This document shows positions 39,601 to 51,600 of a stretch of DNA of 64,000 nt, piece after piece. A program made the translations under genes and the position numbers. This DNA is from Onchidella celtica (Eukaryota; Mollusca; Gastropoda; Systellommatophora; Onchidiidae): assembly GCA_963931925.1 (NCBI GenBank), contig OZ007582.1, forward strand, positions 30,518,429-30,582,428, written 5' to 3'. Below the pieces are notes generated by a model. The model ran no database searches. It worked only from the letters and a program-made list of their open reading frames with translations, and was not told where the DNA came from. How positions within the stretch are numbered: the first letter of the stretch is position 1; the number at the start of each line of letters is the position of its first letter.

Positions 39601-42600
39601 AATTAATAGAATTTAAACTGTTATATCCGTCGCCACGTGCGCGGATTCTATTTGCCATATAACTCATATGACCTGCAAGTAGTTAGATTGAATTCGTTAG
39701 TCTTTATAAAAGCTGTAGTTCCATTAGTTAGATTCAGTTGCCTTTGAATTGATATATATATTTATAATTATATTTGTTACATTAATTCCTGTAATTAAAC
39801 TGCTCTACAGTTCTGCTAAAATTGAAAGCAATTGATTTATTTAGTTTCTAGAGTGCAAGTATTTATTTTTGTGTGTTCGTCGATTGTGGGAGCGGACCTC
39901 GAAAGAGTGTCAGTCGAAATATCCCCATGTAACCCACATCGCGACAGACAAGACGATATAATTTTTGCTCCTTACTTTACAAAATTGTGGAACTTATCGA
40001 CGGATATTTGCAGTGTGTGTTTTTTAGAGATTGAAATTTGATTTTCAACAATAAGTCACTTTGATCATCAATATCTTACACATGCCGCCTTTAATTTCAA
40101 TATGAAATCTATGTTTTGATAGCACAAAGGTTAATCTCTAACCTGTGCAAGTTTGATGTGTACGAAAATTCTGTGTGATTTTTTATGATTTTTTAAAAAG
40201 TGCGAGTTAATCGACGTGGTTCTGTGTCATTTTTTGGTGTGTATTTTTTGCAGTTTGTTTGATAATTAATATTGCAAAATGGAGCACCACGATGAACGTG
40301 TACACGTTGAGCGTCTCCATCAACTGTGTAGGACATGCGGTGGGAGGACACTAACCAAACAACAAAAACGGCAAAAGCGAAATGCAAAGAACTGCACGGA
40401 CTTTGAGAGTGACATTTTGCTTGTTTTTGGTGTGTCCACCACCGGTGACTTGAATAACATTCATTCATCAACCATTTGTTTCTCGTGTGTGGACAAGATA
40501 AGACATGTTAAACGCCTTTCTCTCAAAGGAACTATCATTAACGCCAGGAAGTTGGCTCAGGAAAGCGCGCATTTATGGACTGAATTTCAGCCAGACATGA
40601 AGGCCGCAGACTGTGTATCATGCACACATTACTTGGAGACTGGTTTGGGCAGTAGACACGTTTCAACAGATTCCAAAACACATCCAGACAGACACCAGGC
40701 AACAATTTCCACAACAACAGCAACATGTTCAGTCACTACACTACAAGACGTAATCCCCTCATCGATGACACATTGTCATAGTTCAACATGCGAGGACACA
40801 ACATCAACACAAACTATTGCATCATATACAGCACAGGACACAAACCACCACGACATAATGGAAACCACATCAGCTACATTACAAGACACACCCGACCTAT
40901 CAGTAACCTATAGTACAACATGCGAGGACACAACAGCACCAACAGAATACACGCCGTCATCTAGCAGTGGCCTTAATGAGGCGGAGTTGAGCGGCCCCCC
41001 TATTGCTACATCAACGCCGCACAAACCTACAAAACTTACGAAAGACAGCAACACATCACCAGCATTTAAACACGACAAGTTATTTTCTCATTCATTTGAA
41101 CTATCACCATCTCGGCCACTCACACAAGAAGAACATAAACTTCACACACATTTTGTTAGGAGACAATTGAATAATTCAGAAACAAACGTTTTCAAATGCA
41201 AGACAGGAGGACAACCTATCACATTGGCCAGACTAACAAAAACAAATAAAGAAACATCTCTAGTTAAAGAAACCACCAAAAGAAAACGCACACATTTACT
41301 TTCTACCATTAGGACTAGCATAGCGGGCACATCACAAGACAGTGTTACCACACAACATGCATCAGAACTTAGACAGGTCAAAATAGCAGCACGAAAAAAT
41401 ATTTGTGAGAAGGCAGGCATTAAATTAAAACCACAAATGAGCAGCCAGTCTGTGATGGCAATGAAGGAAGCTACAGATCTAACATGGAGCCAGTTACGTC
41501 AACAAAGACGGTATCTTAAAGAAGCTGGCCTCATGTTGCCAAATGAACAGGAACAACGGAAAGCCATGGGAGATCTAAAAGCTGACATTGTCACAGAGAT
41601 GGAGGATTTTATTGATGCTGATGGACAGACACACCGCGCAGCATTCGGGAGGGTTTCAAATCTTTCAGATTTCGTAGTCAACATTTTAGAGAAATACAAA
41701 CAATATGGGACACTCACGTGGCACGACTCCACTATCCCAGAAGATGAAATTTGGGTTAAGTTTGGGGGGGACCACGGCAAAGATAGTTTAAAATTTACTC
41801 TTCAAATAGCTAACACACAAAAAGCAAATTCAAAGCACAACACATTTCTAGTTGCAATGGTAAAAATTAAAGACAGCTATGAAAACCTTGAAACATGTAT
41901 GTCTGTCTTACAACCTCAACTTGCAGAGCTTTCAGCACTAGTATGGCAGGGCAAGAAGATAGTTTTATTCCTTTTTGGGGATTATGACTTTCTTGCTAAA
42001 ATATATGGACTCTCTGGTGCACAAGGCACATACCCGTGTCTGTGGTGCCTAGCACCAAAGTCCCACATGATGAAATTACGAACACGTGACTCTCCAGCCC
42101 GCTCTTTGGCCACTATCAAACACGACTATAAGCGTTTCAAAGAGGTCGGCTTAGGGCTGAAGAAACATGTGCGCCGTTTTCACAATAGTCTCCACCTCCC
42201 AATGCTAGATGTAGATCCAAGTCATGCTGCTCCACCATATCTTCATATTTTGTTAGGTATTGTGCTGAAACACCATCGCCTGCTTGAAGAGGCTGCACAT
42301 GAAATCGATGTGCAGTTGGGCTTACAAGCAGAAGATGAATGCAAAGGTGTGTCTGCATCAGTAAAATCTTATGGAAGCAACTGGCCAAAGGCTGAGGAAC
42401 TCGAGGAAAAAATTCGGTTCCTGCAAGGTTGCGTGACTCTGACTAATGATGAAGAAGAGAGAAGCCGTTTTCAGGAGAAGCTCTCAGATTCAGAAGAACA
42501 GTTACTCAACCTTGATTTTGAACCCCTCAGTCCTAGGTCAGGGCCCATCTGCTCACAACTAGACAACATTCTTGACAAACACAACATTACACCTCAGTCA

Positions 42601-45600
42601 TACCATAGCTGTTCATTCATAGGAAACCACTACCACAAATACATCACTGCTAAAGTTTATAAAGACATCACTTTATTTATTATCAAAAAAACGCAGGAAA
42701 ACACACACAAACAGAGCATACTCACCATGGCTTTCGTCTTGCGGGACAAATTTAATGAGATAAACGAAGCATACGCCAAAGTCCACACTTTAATTTCACA
42801 TGGAAAACCTGTGCCACCCGACAAGATTCCACACATTCAAACTTGCATTGCTAGGTACATGGAATTGTTCAGGTGTTCTTTCCCCAACAAAGTCATACCT
42901 AAACAACATTTTCTAGAGAAGCACTGCCTTCCCTGGATACAGAAATACGGGTTTGGTTTGGCACTACATAGTGAGCAAGGGGGCGAGCTCATTCACGCTT
43001 CTGTGGCCAAGCTAGAAAGACGGGCAGCAGCCATCAAAAACAAACAACATCAACTTCAACTCATCATCCAATCGCAACATCTACAAACCTCCCCAGAACT
43101 CCAAGCATGTGCTCCACCAGTCAATCAAAGGAAGACAAAATCTTAATCTGTGATACCGGTACTATTTATTATTTCATTGTTATTAATTATTTATGATACG
43201 TATGTGTTGGCGGGTTAAGTGCAAGCTTGATGCGACAGTGAGGAAAACGAAAAACGATTGTTCAAACTCAAATAACTCGGGACTGAATATTTTCGTATGG
43301 ATGCGGTCAAGTGAGTTTTGGAATTTAACCTATTTCTCATGTTATATGATGATTTGATCACCTTTGACCGCGGCGATCATATTTATTTTCATATCTGAAA
43401 TTTATGAACAATGTACTAATTTGTGAAAATACTGTTTAAGTTCGTGCCTGTATATCTCTATTATGCTGTCCAATACATTTTCATGATTTATTGTATACAC
43501 TTACAATACATCGGAAAGTTATTGTGTGTTTTTGAAAGTATGGCTTGTGGACTTATTTCGGCGTGAGACTGCTTTGATTACCGATAAAAAACAGCCAGTT
43601 AAAAGCACCAAGCGGGACCCGGGAAACCCCCCCTTGAATCGAGGTCACTGACCCAGTTAACGAGGTCGTGACCGGGTCAGGCCAAAAATAGCTGGGAGGC
43701 CGCTCGACTGGGTTCGGCAACTAGAATACCGCCTCTTAACAGCCGTGTACTGTCCACTAACAACTGCCTTGAGTTCAGTTTTAACGAGGTTCCAACGGCC
43801 GCCTGATGATATGAAATAATTTTTATATTTTTTCTCCTGAGGACACAATTTTACTCATCTCAGAGATAATCCCTAACATTTTCAAAAATGATACCATGAA
43901 CTGCAAATACAGGTGTTAAAATTAACTCTTTCCCTGCTGTACAACGCACACTGCATCGCACGCTTCCCTAGCGGCAGCCGCTACAACACAGCCTGCACTG
44001 TGACATTGTAAAAGTATTCCTTGATCACTGTATTGGAAATTAACATCCCGTGACGTTGAACCTTAAAAACAGAATTTTTGGCAAAGCTTCCTTTGTCCTA
44101 GCATGTCCAGCGACACCATATGTGCGATAAGTGTATACTTTGGACAGCTGTTGAGTAGTAAGGCGATCTTTGTTTACAAATACACTGTACAGCTGGGCAT
44201 GTAAACCCAAGAGGTGCTTCGTCCAGACGTGGAATGCTGGCCCATAGGGAAAGAGTTAAAAATGGGCTTTATCACAGATCAGATAAAAATGATTACTGAA
44301 TGATATTCCAAATGCATGACATCTGAATTCATTATTGAAAAATGCTTCTTTTGCTTGCAGTTCATGAGTACTGAAATAAAAAAGAAAAACTGTTGTTATA
44401 TGAAAATTAGTTCTGAAATATTTGTATTTGTAAAACTCTTTAATCCCATTTGGGAAATTTGCCTTTGTGCCATTACAGCCCAGTTACAACTGGAGCAGGC
44501 ACGTCGTCGCCACAGTGCAGCGCCGGTCGGCGGCCCTTTTTTTGGGGGGGGGGGGGGGGGGGGGGGGGGTGAGGGAGGAGGAGGGAATGGTAGGGATGAA
44601 TTTTATTTAATTTTGCCCGGGCAGCGGCCTATTCGGCCTGCTCTTTACGATTTCCAACTAAAGCACGAATTGGAAAGGCACAGGCAGCTTTCACGTCCTT
44701 AAGCAAGATTTGGAGAACCAAGGATATATCTCTAAAAACAAAGCTGAGGATATTCAACTCGAACGTGAAGTCAGTCCTGTTGTATGGATGTGAGACTTGG
44801 AATGCGTCTCAGGCCTGCATAAAGAGAATCCAAGTTTTCATCAACAGATGTTTGAGGAAGCTACTTAAGATCAGATGGACAGACAAGGTCAGCAATGAAA
44901 TTGTATGGAAAAGAACAAGACAGAGCCCAGTCAGAGAGGAAATTGGTAGGAGGCGATGGAGATGGATCGGCCACACTCTCAGGAGGCCAGGAAACAGCAT
45001 CACGAAGAAGGTATTGGATTGGAATCCCCAGGGCAAGAGATCAAGAGGAAGGCCACGCGGAACGTGGAGAAGAGCCAGAGAAAATGATGTGCAACGAAGC
45101 GGAAAGACTTGGAATAATGTAAAGAGGCTGGCCCATGATAGAGAGGGATGGAAAGTGTTTGTTGGTGGCCTATACCCTGATCCAGGGTGAGAAAGGCAAT
45201 GATGATGATGATGATGAAGGTATCTTTAACTTGCGCAACGTGCACACGGGCCCTCCGAATTTTTTCGTCTTTATCCGAGAAGACTAGGTACTCGATCCTA
45301 CCCCTCAATAGGATCAGGGACACGAAAATATGAGAAAAATCCCAAACTTCCAACATGCCTGCACCGGCCGGGTTTTGAACCCGGGACCCTTGGCATGAAA
45401 GGCGAGCACCTTAATACAAAACAAAATTCGAAAATCACTCACTTTCCATTGTCTGTTTCTTTAAAAATACCTCCTATGTTTGGGCATAACTCACACACCT
45501 GTGAAGATTCATTGAAAATTGTTATAATTGATGAATCCTGAATACAAAACCTTGATATATATCAAAAACTCATTATCATTATACACTAATTAAATTAAAT

Positions 45601-48600
45601 TCACTCCTAGTCCTAAGGAGATTTACTGTTGGGTTACAAGCAATGTTTCCTCTAATTTTTCAATCCACTGAGCAAAACTTTTGATGCTTTGAGCAAAATA
45701 TTTTAAACAGTGGCCAAAGCAATCGTATTTGGTAAATTAAATTGAAAGGCAACATTTTGATGTGCGTGGCACCAATGCAGCGACTGCAAAGCCAAGTCCC
45801 TGCCCAGCTTAGAGGGAACATTGGTTACAAGTGTCTATTTTCTGAAAGAAAGTGATAACTAAAATGTCACCACTTTCCACTATTCTCTACACATTTAAAA
45901 ATGTGGTAAAAACAAAAAAAGTTGTACTTTACAGATCCAGTGAAAACTTACTAACAGCTCACAATTTAAATAATTCCTTTCATTACAACACACTATGCCT
46001 TGCACATTTGTTCAATCACCAGCACAACATGGTACTATTATCATCTATAATGTATTGAGAGGCTTAATGAGCATCATTTGGAAATTCCTATTTCTGGCAC
46101 AGCATTGACTGTTTAGCTCCATGTATTTCCCTTTACACAGCACACACTGTAACTCCTGGCATTCATAACTTTAAGGGGAAGGGGCACATATTTTGTTATC
46201 TTTAACTGATTCACTCCCAGCTACTTTCTTTCAAGGAACAAGAGTTCTCATACTGCCCTTTTTGAAAGTGGGGATCAGTAATATGGCTGTCTGTATAAGA
46301 ATGTTAATAAAATTTAGTAGAATGTCAAATTACTGGAAATTTAAGAAAAAATATTTTTCAGTGTGATTTTCATGCACTATTTGAAGTGAGTGTTTTTCAG
46401 ATGAACCGTTCAGGGCGGCTTATGGTAGTGAGTCATTTAATATATAAATGCAAGTCATCAATGCGTGTGTCCACATTTTATTCAGAAATTACAAGAAGTA
46501 GATACAATCTACTAAGACCAGTATGTTCTGATTCAGCATCAATCAGGGAAGGTTGTTTATGACATATCAGAACCAAAGACAGGCTGTCTAAATGTTTTTA
46601 AAAAAAGGGTTGCAAGAGGAACAAAGAGCTTTGTTTACAAAGTAGGTCCCCAAACTATTAACCTGTGATGTCTTGCTGTTCAATAGGAGTCCCACACACA
46701 ATAATGCGTACAATGGGAGAGTAAATCACGTTTTTTTGGTGTGCAATCAAGTACAAGCAAGGGTCTCAACAATAGGTTTAAATAAGGCACTCTGTCCATA
46801 ACCGATAAAAGCAATCTTGTGAGTGGGAGAGTGAATCATAATTTTTTATGCACAATCAAAGTACAAGCCATGGCCTCAACAATAGTTTAAATAAAATGTT
46901 CTGTCCAAAGCTGGTAGAAGCAATGGTGTGAAATGGGTTGACTTAAATTCCCTTACAAAATGAGTGACAATAGATACGTATGACATGCCCACTCCTGTTC
47001 ACAAGGGACAAATGACTTACAGGTTTAGCATTAGCTTTGCAAGCATCACAAAACCAGGGCTCAGTACTCGCTGAGGACTCTGTGCTTGCTGTTGAATGAC
47101 TCTCACTGATACCATAACATCCTGTTACAATACAGAAACTCATATGTTAAAGACCGGTTATCAAAACATAAAAAAACAATCTGATTCTGACTGCTAGGTT
47201 CCCCAATACAACATGAAATAACACACTGTTCTTTTTGAACCTGTATTAATTAACCCCTTTGCTACCAAGCCCAAACACCCTTCTTGATTCTACACTACCA
47301 GAATAATGGATTATCGGGTAGAGAGACAGCAGGAAGTAGTTTACATTAGGAGTGCCAAACATGCCAGAACAATGTCGGCTGTCGCAGCAGTTTTAGCATG
47401 AAACGGTAGGGCCGATATATCGGCCATGCAGCAGTCTTCCACAACATATGAAGGCCCTCTGGCAGCAAGAGGTTAAACATTGTGGATGAAAGAACTATTC
47501 ATCGCATCACTCCAATAAACATGTTCCTCTTTATGTACAAATAAAAAGCAATGATATATTACATTAATACGAAACAAATGACTAGATCAGGTTTCAGGAA
47601 TAACCAAGTCTCAGAAAACCTGTAAAGAACCTGACATAATGCCCATGTGGGTCTTACAGAGAAATCTTTAACACCACTGGAACCCTGACAGATGTTGTTC
47701 ACTGTGGCTGTATACTTGAACTTAAGTTAGTGCATTAACAATGACTTAGTCAGAGGTCAAAGAATATTGAAACAGTCACTAAAAAGAAATAACATGATCC
47801 ACATATCATCAGTACAGTCAGCTGTTGGAACATGGTAAAACTAGCCTTTGAGGCTGTACTTAGGGGAACGTAGTATTTTATATAGCAACTCAGTAATTCT
47901 CTATTTGGCTCTGTACTTAGACTACAGACCCTTAACCCTCTCCCTGTGAGGGGCGTCAAAATATGGCACTGACTTTCCGTGCATTCACTCTGCACGGGCG
48001 TACAAATATGGCAAGGTCAAGCTGACCGTGCAGCGCACAAGCCGTGTCTTTATGCGTCGGGTCACTGTCCACTTTGAGAAGTAACTACATGTACCGTCTT
48101 ATTGCTCACTGTATCTCTTCTAAATCAAAGGCACTGTGATATGGACATATTAACCAGTGAACCATTGGTCAGAATCACAAAGACTAAACTTTCAAAGGCT
48201 TTCTCCACACTATCAAAAGGTGTAACAGGGACATGCGAACTGTTGCTCAACAAATTTGCAATATTATCTCATTTTCTCACAAGCTGACCATCATCTAGAG
48301 TTGTCTGTATCTAAGAACCCAATCAGAAACAAGCTCTGAAATGACCTTTGTCCCAAATGCCCACATTGGTTCATAAGTATGTGTCAATCAGGATGAAACT
48401 ATTTGTTTAGGGCTTGAGGGGCATGGCTAGTTACCATGCTTCGTTTTCACGAAAACTACGGCTGTCAGTTTGGTACCATAAGTCAGATCATTGGTTAGAG
48501 ACTTACTGTTACGATGTTGCTATCCTAAATGTTACGGATTTGGGGGGAATCCGTCTACTTAAGGTTTCGACTGCATTTAAATCGAGAGGTATCTAAACTT

Positions 48601-51600
48601 TCGTACCATGCCACACACTAAGAACAATCTGAATAAGTTTCATAAACAGACCTGCAGGGCCACAAATTTAATTACATTAATTACCCTAACAATTTTGTCT
48701 AGATCTATTATATAGTAAAGACAACATCAGCAGCATCAAATCCAAATTCAATAATACTTCACTAGAATTCTACTCTAGATTCCTATAATATTATAATACT
48801 TCTGACTCACTAACAATCTAAGTACTAATTATATATATCTCAGATCTGGTCTGCTTACTATATGTCAATCAATACACTAATATGGTCTCTGGCAACAATG
48901 TCATCTCAGCCATTTGTGCCTAACGCTTATAATAATCGAGCCCGTCAATACAAACTGACGTAGTTAAGTCTAGAGGTCTACTCTAGGATGGGCTGGCAAT
49001 GCCCAGCCTCATCCAGACAAATCAATCACAATTCACAGATGTGTATGCCATACATTCATACTAGTTGCAAGTCTATATATATATCTTTATCTTGCATTCT
49101 TGGGTAGCACTCCTAGTATATGCGGCAATCCTGTCCTACTGGATAACTTATGTTCAGCTCCTCGTTCATGGTTGAGTCATCAAAAGACAAACACTTACGA
49201 TTAGTCCCTGGTGTTAGAGACCAGGGAACGATGGACAATAGCGGTGGGCATATCTCATTCAGGCATATGGATTCATCTCAAATGTCTATAGTGGACTAGA
49301 CATGAGTCGTACAACGCTTTTATGATTCTTCTGGCAGAATCGTGCCGACGCCTGCACAGATTGGAGTTTTCTGTATGGAGTGCAGGATATATGTCTGGGC
49401 AGACTTTTATACTGTCTAGCCACCTGCACTACCGTCCAAATCCCTAGATTTCATTGGTGCGGTCAGCTCCGAGCTGAGCTCGCAGTATAATTTATTCTAT
49501 TGTATAAGTCGGTTACGGCCTTGCACTAATACAGACAAGGTCAATTTAAAATGTCAAAACAACTACTGAAATCTTTAAACCCTCGTGCTTCTACATTTTA
49601 TGCACGAATTTCTGAACGCGACTAAGCGTCTTAAACTATCTATCCTTATTCGTCCCTTCTCTTCCCTTCTAAGTGTTCATCAAAATCACGGGGTCGAGAA
49701 CGGCTCTGTCACTCCTAGCTATACATTTATTCTATCTCGCCCCACTTTCTTTCCATCTCTAAAACAAAAGTGTTTCAAACAAACTGTTCGCGAGAACAGC
49801 TCAAGGACAAATTACGCTGGTTAGAATTAACAAGTCGTGAAAAAATTTACTCACTGAACGTCGTGACCTAGCACGGCATTTAGAAGACATTGTGTTCGTG
49901 ACACTTACTGACAAAGGTTTTGCTGGTTAATTCATTATCAAGCGTGCTAAGGCATAGCAGCGAATGTTTTCATACCAATCAAATACAAACTGAACCACGC
50001 GGAGAGCAGTAGTGTGATCATCGTACATCGGCAAGGGTCAGTGCAACCCAGATAAGATTTTTCGTGAGTAAGGTCACTGACCAGACAACAGGCTTTAAGG
50101 TGTGTGTAAACAAAAGCCTCAAAAGCTAGTTTTAACAAGGCCCCAACAACTGACTGATGATAGGAGAAAACAATGGAAATCCATGAATCTGTGGAAAAAT
50201 GTGACATGTTCATGCAAATTATATACTATATAGAACTGTACAAAACTATAGCGAATCATAAACATCTGCAGTAATGTGCATGTTACCTTCATGAACAGAT
50301 ATCCCACAGTTGTCACACTCTACGATTTCATCATCATCGGCACTGTGTAGATAGATGAAATAATAAAATGCAATGAATGAGAGGAATAAAACTAGAGAAC
50401 TTGATTTTTCAAGGACACAAACCAAACCTATTAAAATACAATTTTACTGGTGTCAAAATGCAGATCAAACCATACTTTCTTACTGTAGGTTATATATCTG
50501 ACATCATCTTTAAATTTATATATATATGTAATGTGAACTGGAATGAGTTTTATCATTCCAACTACTCTTACAATTCTTTGCAGACTGTCTCAATATTTTC
50601 TTATTGTTTTCTGGTTGAAAGGGTAAGAAGTAGGGTTACCGATAAGACTGGAATAAAGTAAGGGATTGACTGGGTGGTCTGGGTGTATGGAATTCTTCCA
50701 GCAAACTAACTAAATGATGTTGAATGAAATGATACAGACAAAATTTCATCATCAAAATCCTCTTCACAGCACATTTAACCCTTAGAAAACAATAGAGCTA
50801 ATGATTGGCGCAATTATTTTACAGTGAAAAATAGGATGGGGCTCACCATTGGCTCAACAGTATTATAGTGAAAAAGATGAACATGTCAATTATTGGCCCA
50901 CTGAGAAAGCAGGTGTGAATAGTCCTGTCATGGTCTTGCAGCCAATCAGAATGCTTGTTTCATAGGATTTATGGATCTGGACATATCAATGGCGGATCTT
51001 CCTGCTATTGTTAACACATAACTGTTTACTGTCCTGTGAACCCCTGTCTTTCTAGAGGAAATAAGTTTTAGGCGGACGAAGGTTGTAGTGCCTAGTTAGT
51101 GCTCAGGAAAGCAAAGCGGGAGTGAAAGAAGGGAGAAAGAAAAATGATCAAGATGGGACTAGAACCCGCGACCTCTGCTACGGCACCCGTCGCCTTACCA
51201 AGAAGAAAACAGATCGCTTAACCGTTCGGCCACTCCGTCTCTCACTACAACCTTCGTCCGCCTAAAACTTATTTCCTCTTGAACTGTTATCCTAGTGCTC
51301 TGCCCCCCCCCCCCCCCCCCGAGCTTCTGCTCACCTATATTGACCCCTGTCTTTCTAGATGGCTAACATCCAAAATACCCATCTCCAAAGAGTTAATGAG
51401 TAAGATAGGCTTTCTTCATATTTATAGTGCAAGAAACATTACTCAGGTCCCTTACACCAGAATTTTCTTTTCAGCATTCCTATACATCTGAAGATGTTCT
51501 TTTACAATAAAGCAAGAAAATCTATTTGAAAATAGCTTTGAGAAAATGACTGAATATTCTGTACAACCTCATGGATATAAACTCCATCCTCTTTTCTCAC

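Larger units (their letters stand above)
31933..39946 (+). mobile_element. E3: Gmr1-like Ty3/gypsy LTR retrotransposon with continuous gag-pol
   Basis: 8014 bp, 781-bp LTRs (TGTCAAGACC...CGCGACA) with one visible mismatch and a perfect target duplication GACAA (31928-31932 and 39947-39951). One 1491-codon frame encodes gag, protease, integrase, reverse transcriptase and RNase H in that order. No env-like frame. It has inserted 252 bp inside the left end of the RAG1-like transposon, in the same orientation as the transposase gene and upstream of it. Confidence 0.96.
31681..43747 (+). mobile_element. RAG1-like (Chapaev/Transib-type) DNA transposon, interrupted by E3
   Basis: Termini are CACGGCTGTT (31681) and AACAGCCGTG (43747), flanked by the direct repeat TACT (31677-31680 and 43748-43751). 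The imperfect terminal inverted repeats extend about 75 bp and share GCGGTATTCTAGTTGCCGA. Removing E3 and one of its target duplications leaves 4048 bp with a single transposase gene at 40279-43146. CAC termini and a 4-bp duplication are as known for Chapaev elements; Transib and RAG elements also start CAC but duplicate 5 bp. The transposon lies in PHF14 intron 8. Confidence 0.75.
31556..43801. mobile_element. Outer inverted-repeat element hosting the RAG1-like transposon
   Basis: The left flank from 31556 (CGGCTGTTGGAACC) and the reverse complement of the right flank ending at 43801 (CGGCCGTTGGAACC) are inverted copies of about 40 bp. Similar terminal sequence occurs alone near 47820 and 50125-50165. 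With the inner transposon removed, the outer element would be only about 175 bp. It could instead be an outer part of the transposon's own terminal repeat. Confidence 0.45.

Noticed and set aside
44316..44702. Frame with a poly-Gly run
   Set aside because: It is produced by the SINE G-run; the surrounding codons have no recognisable domain.
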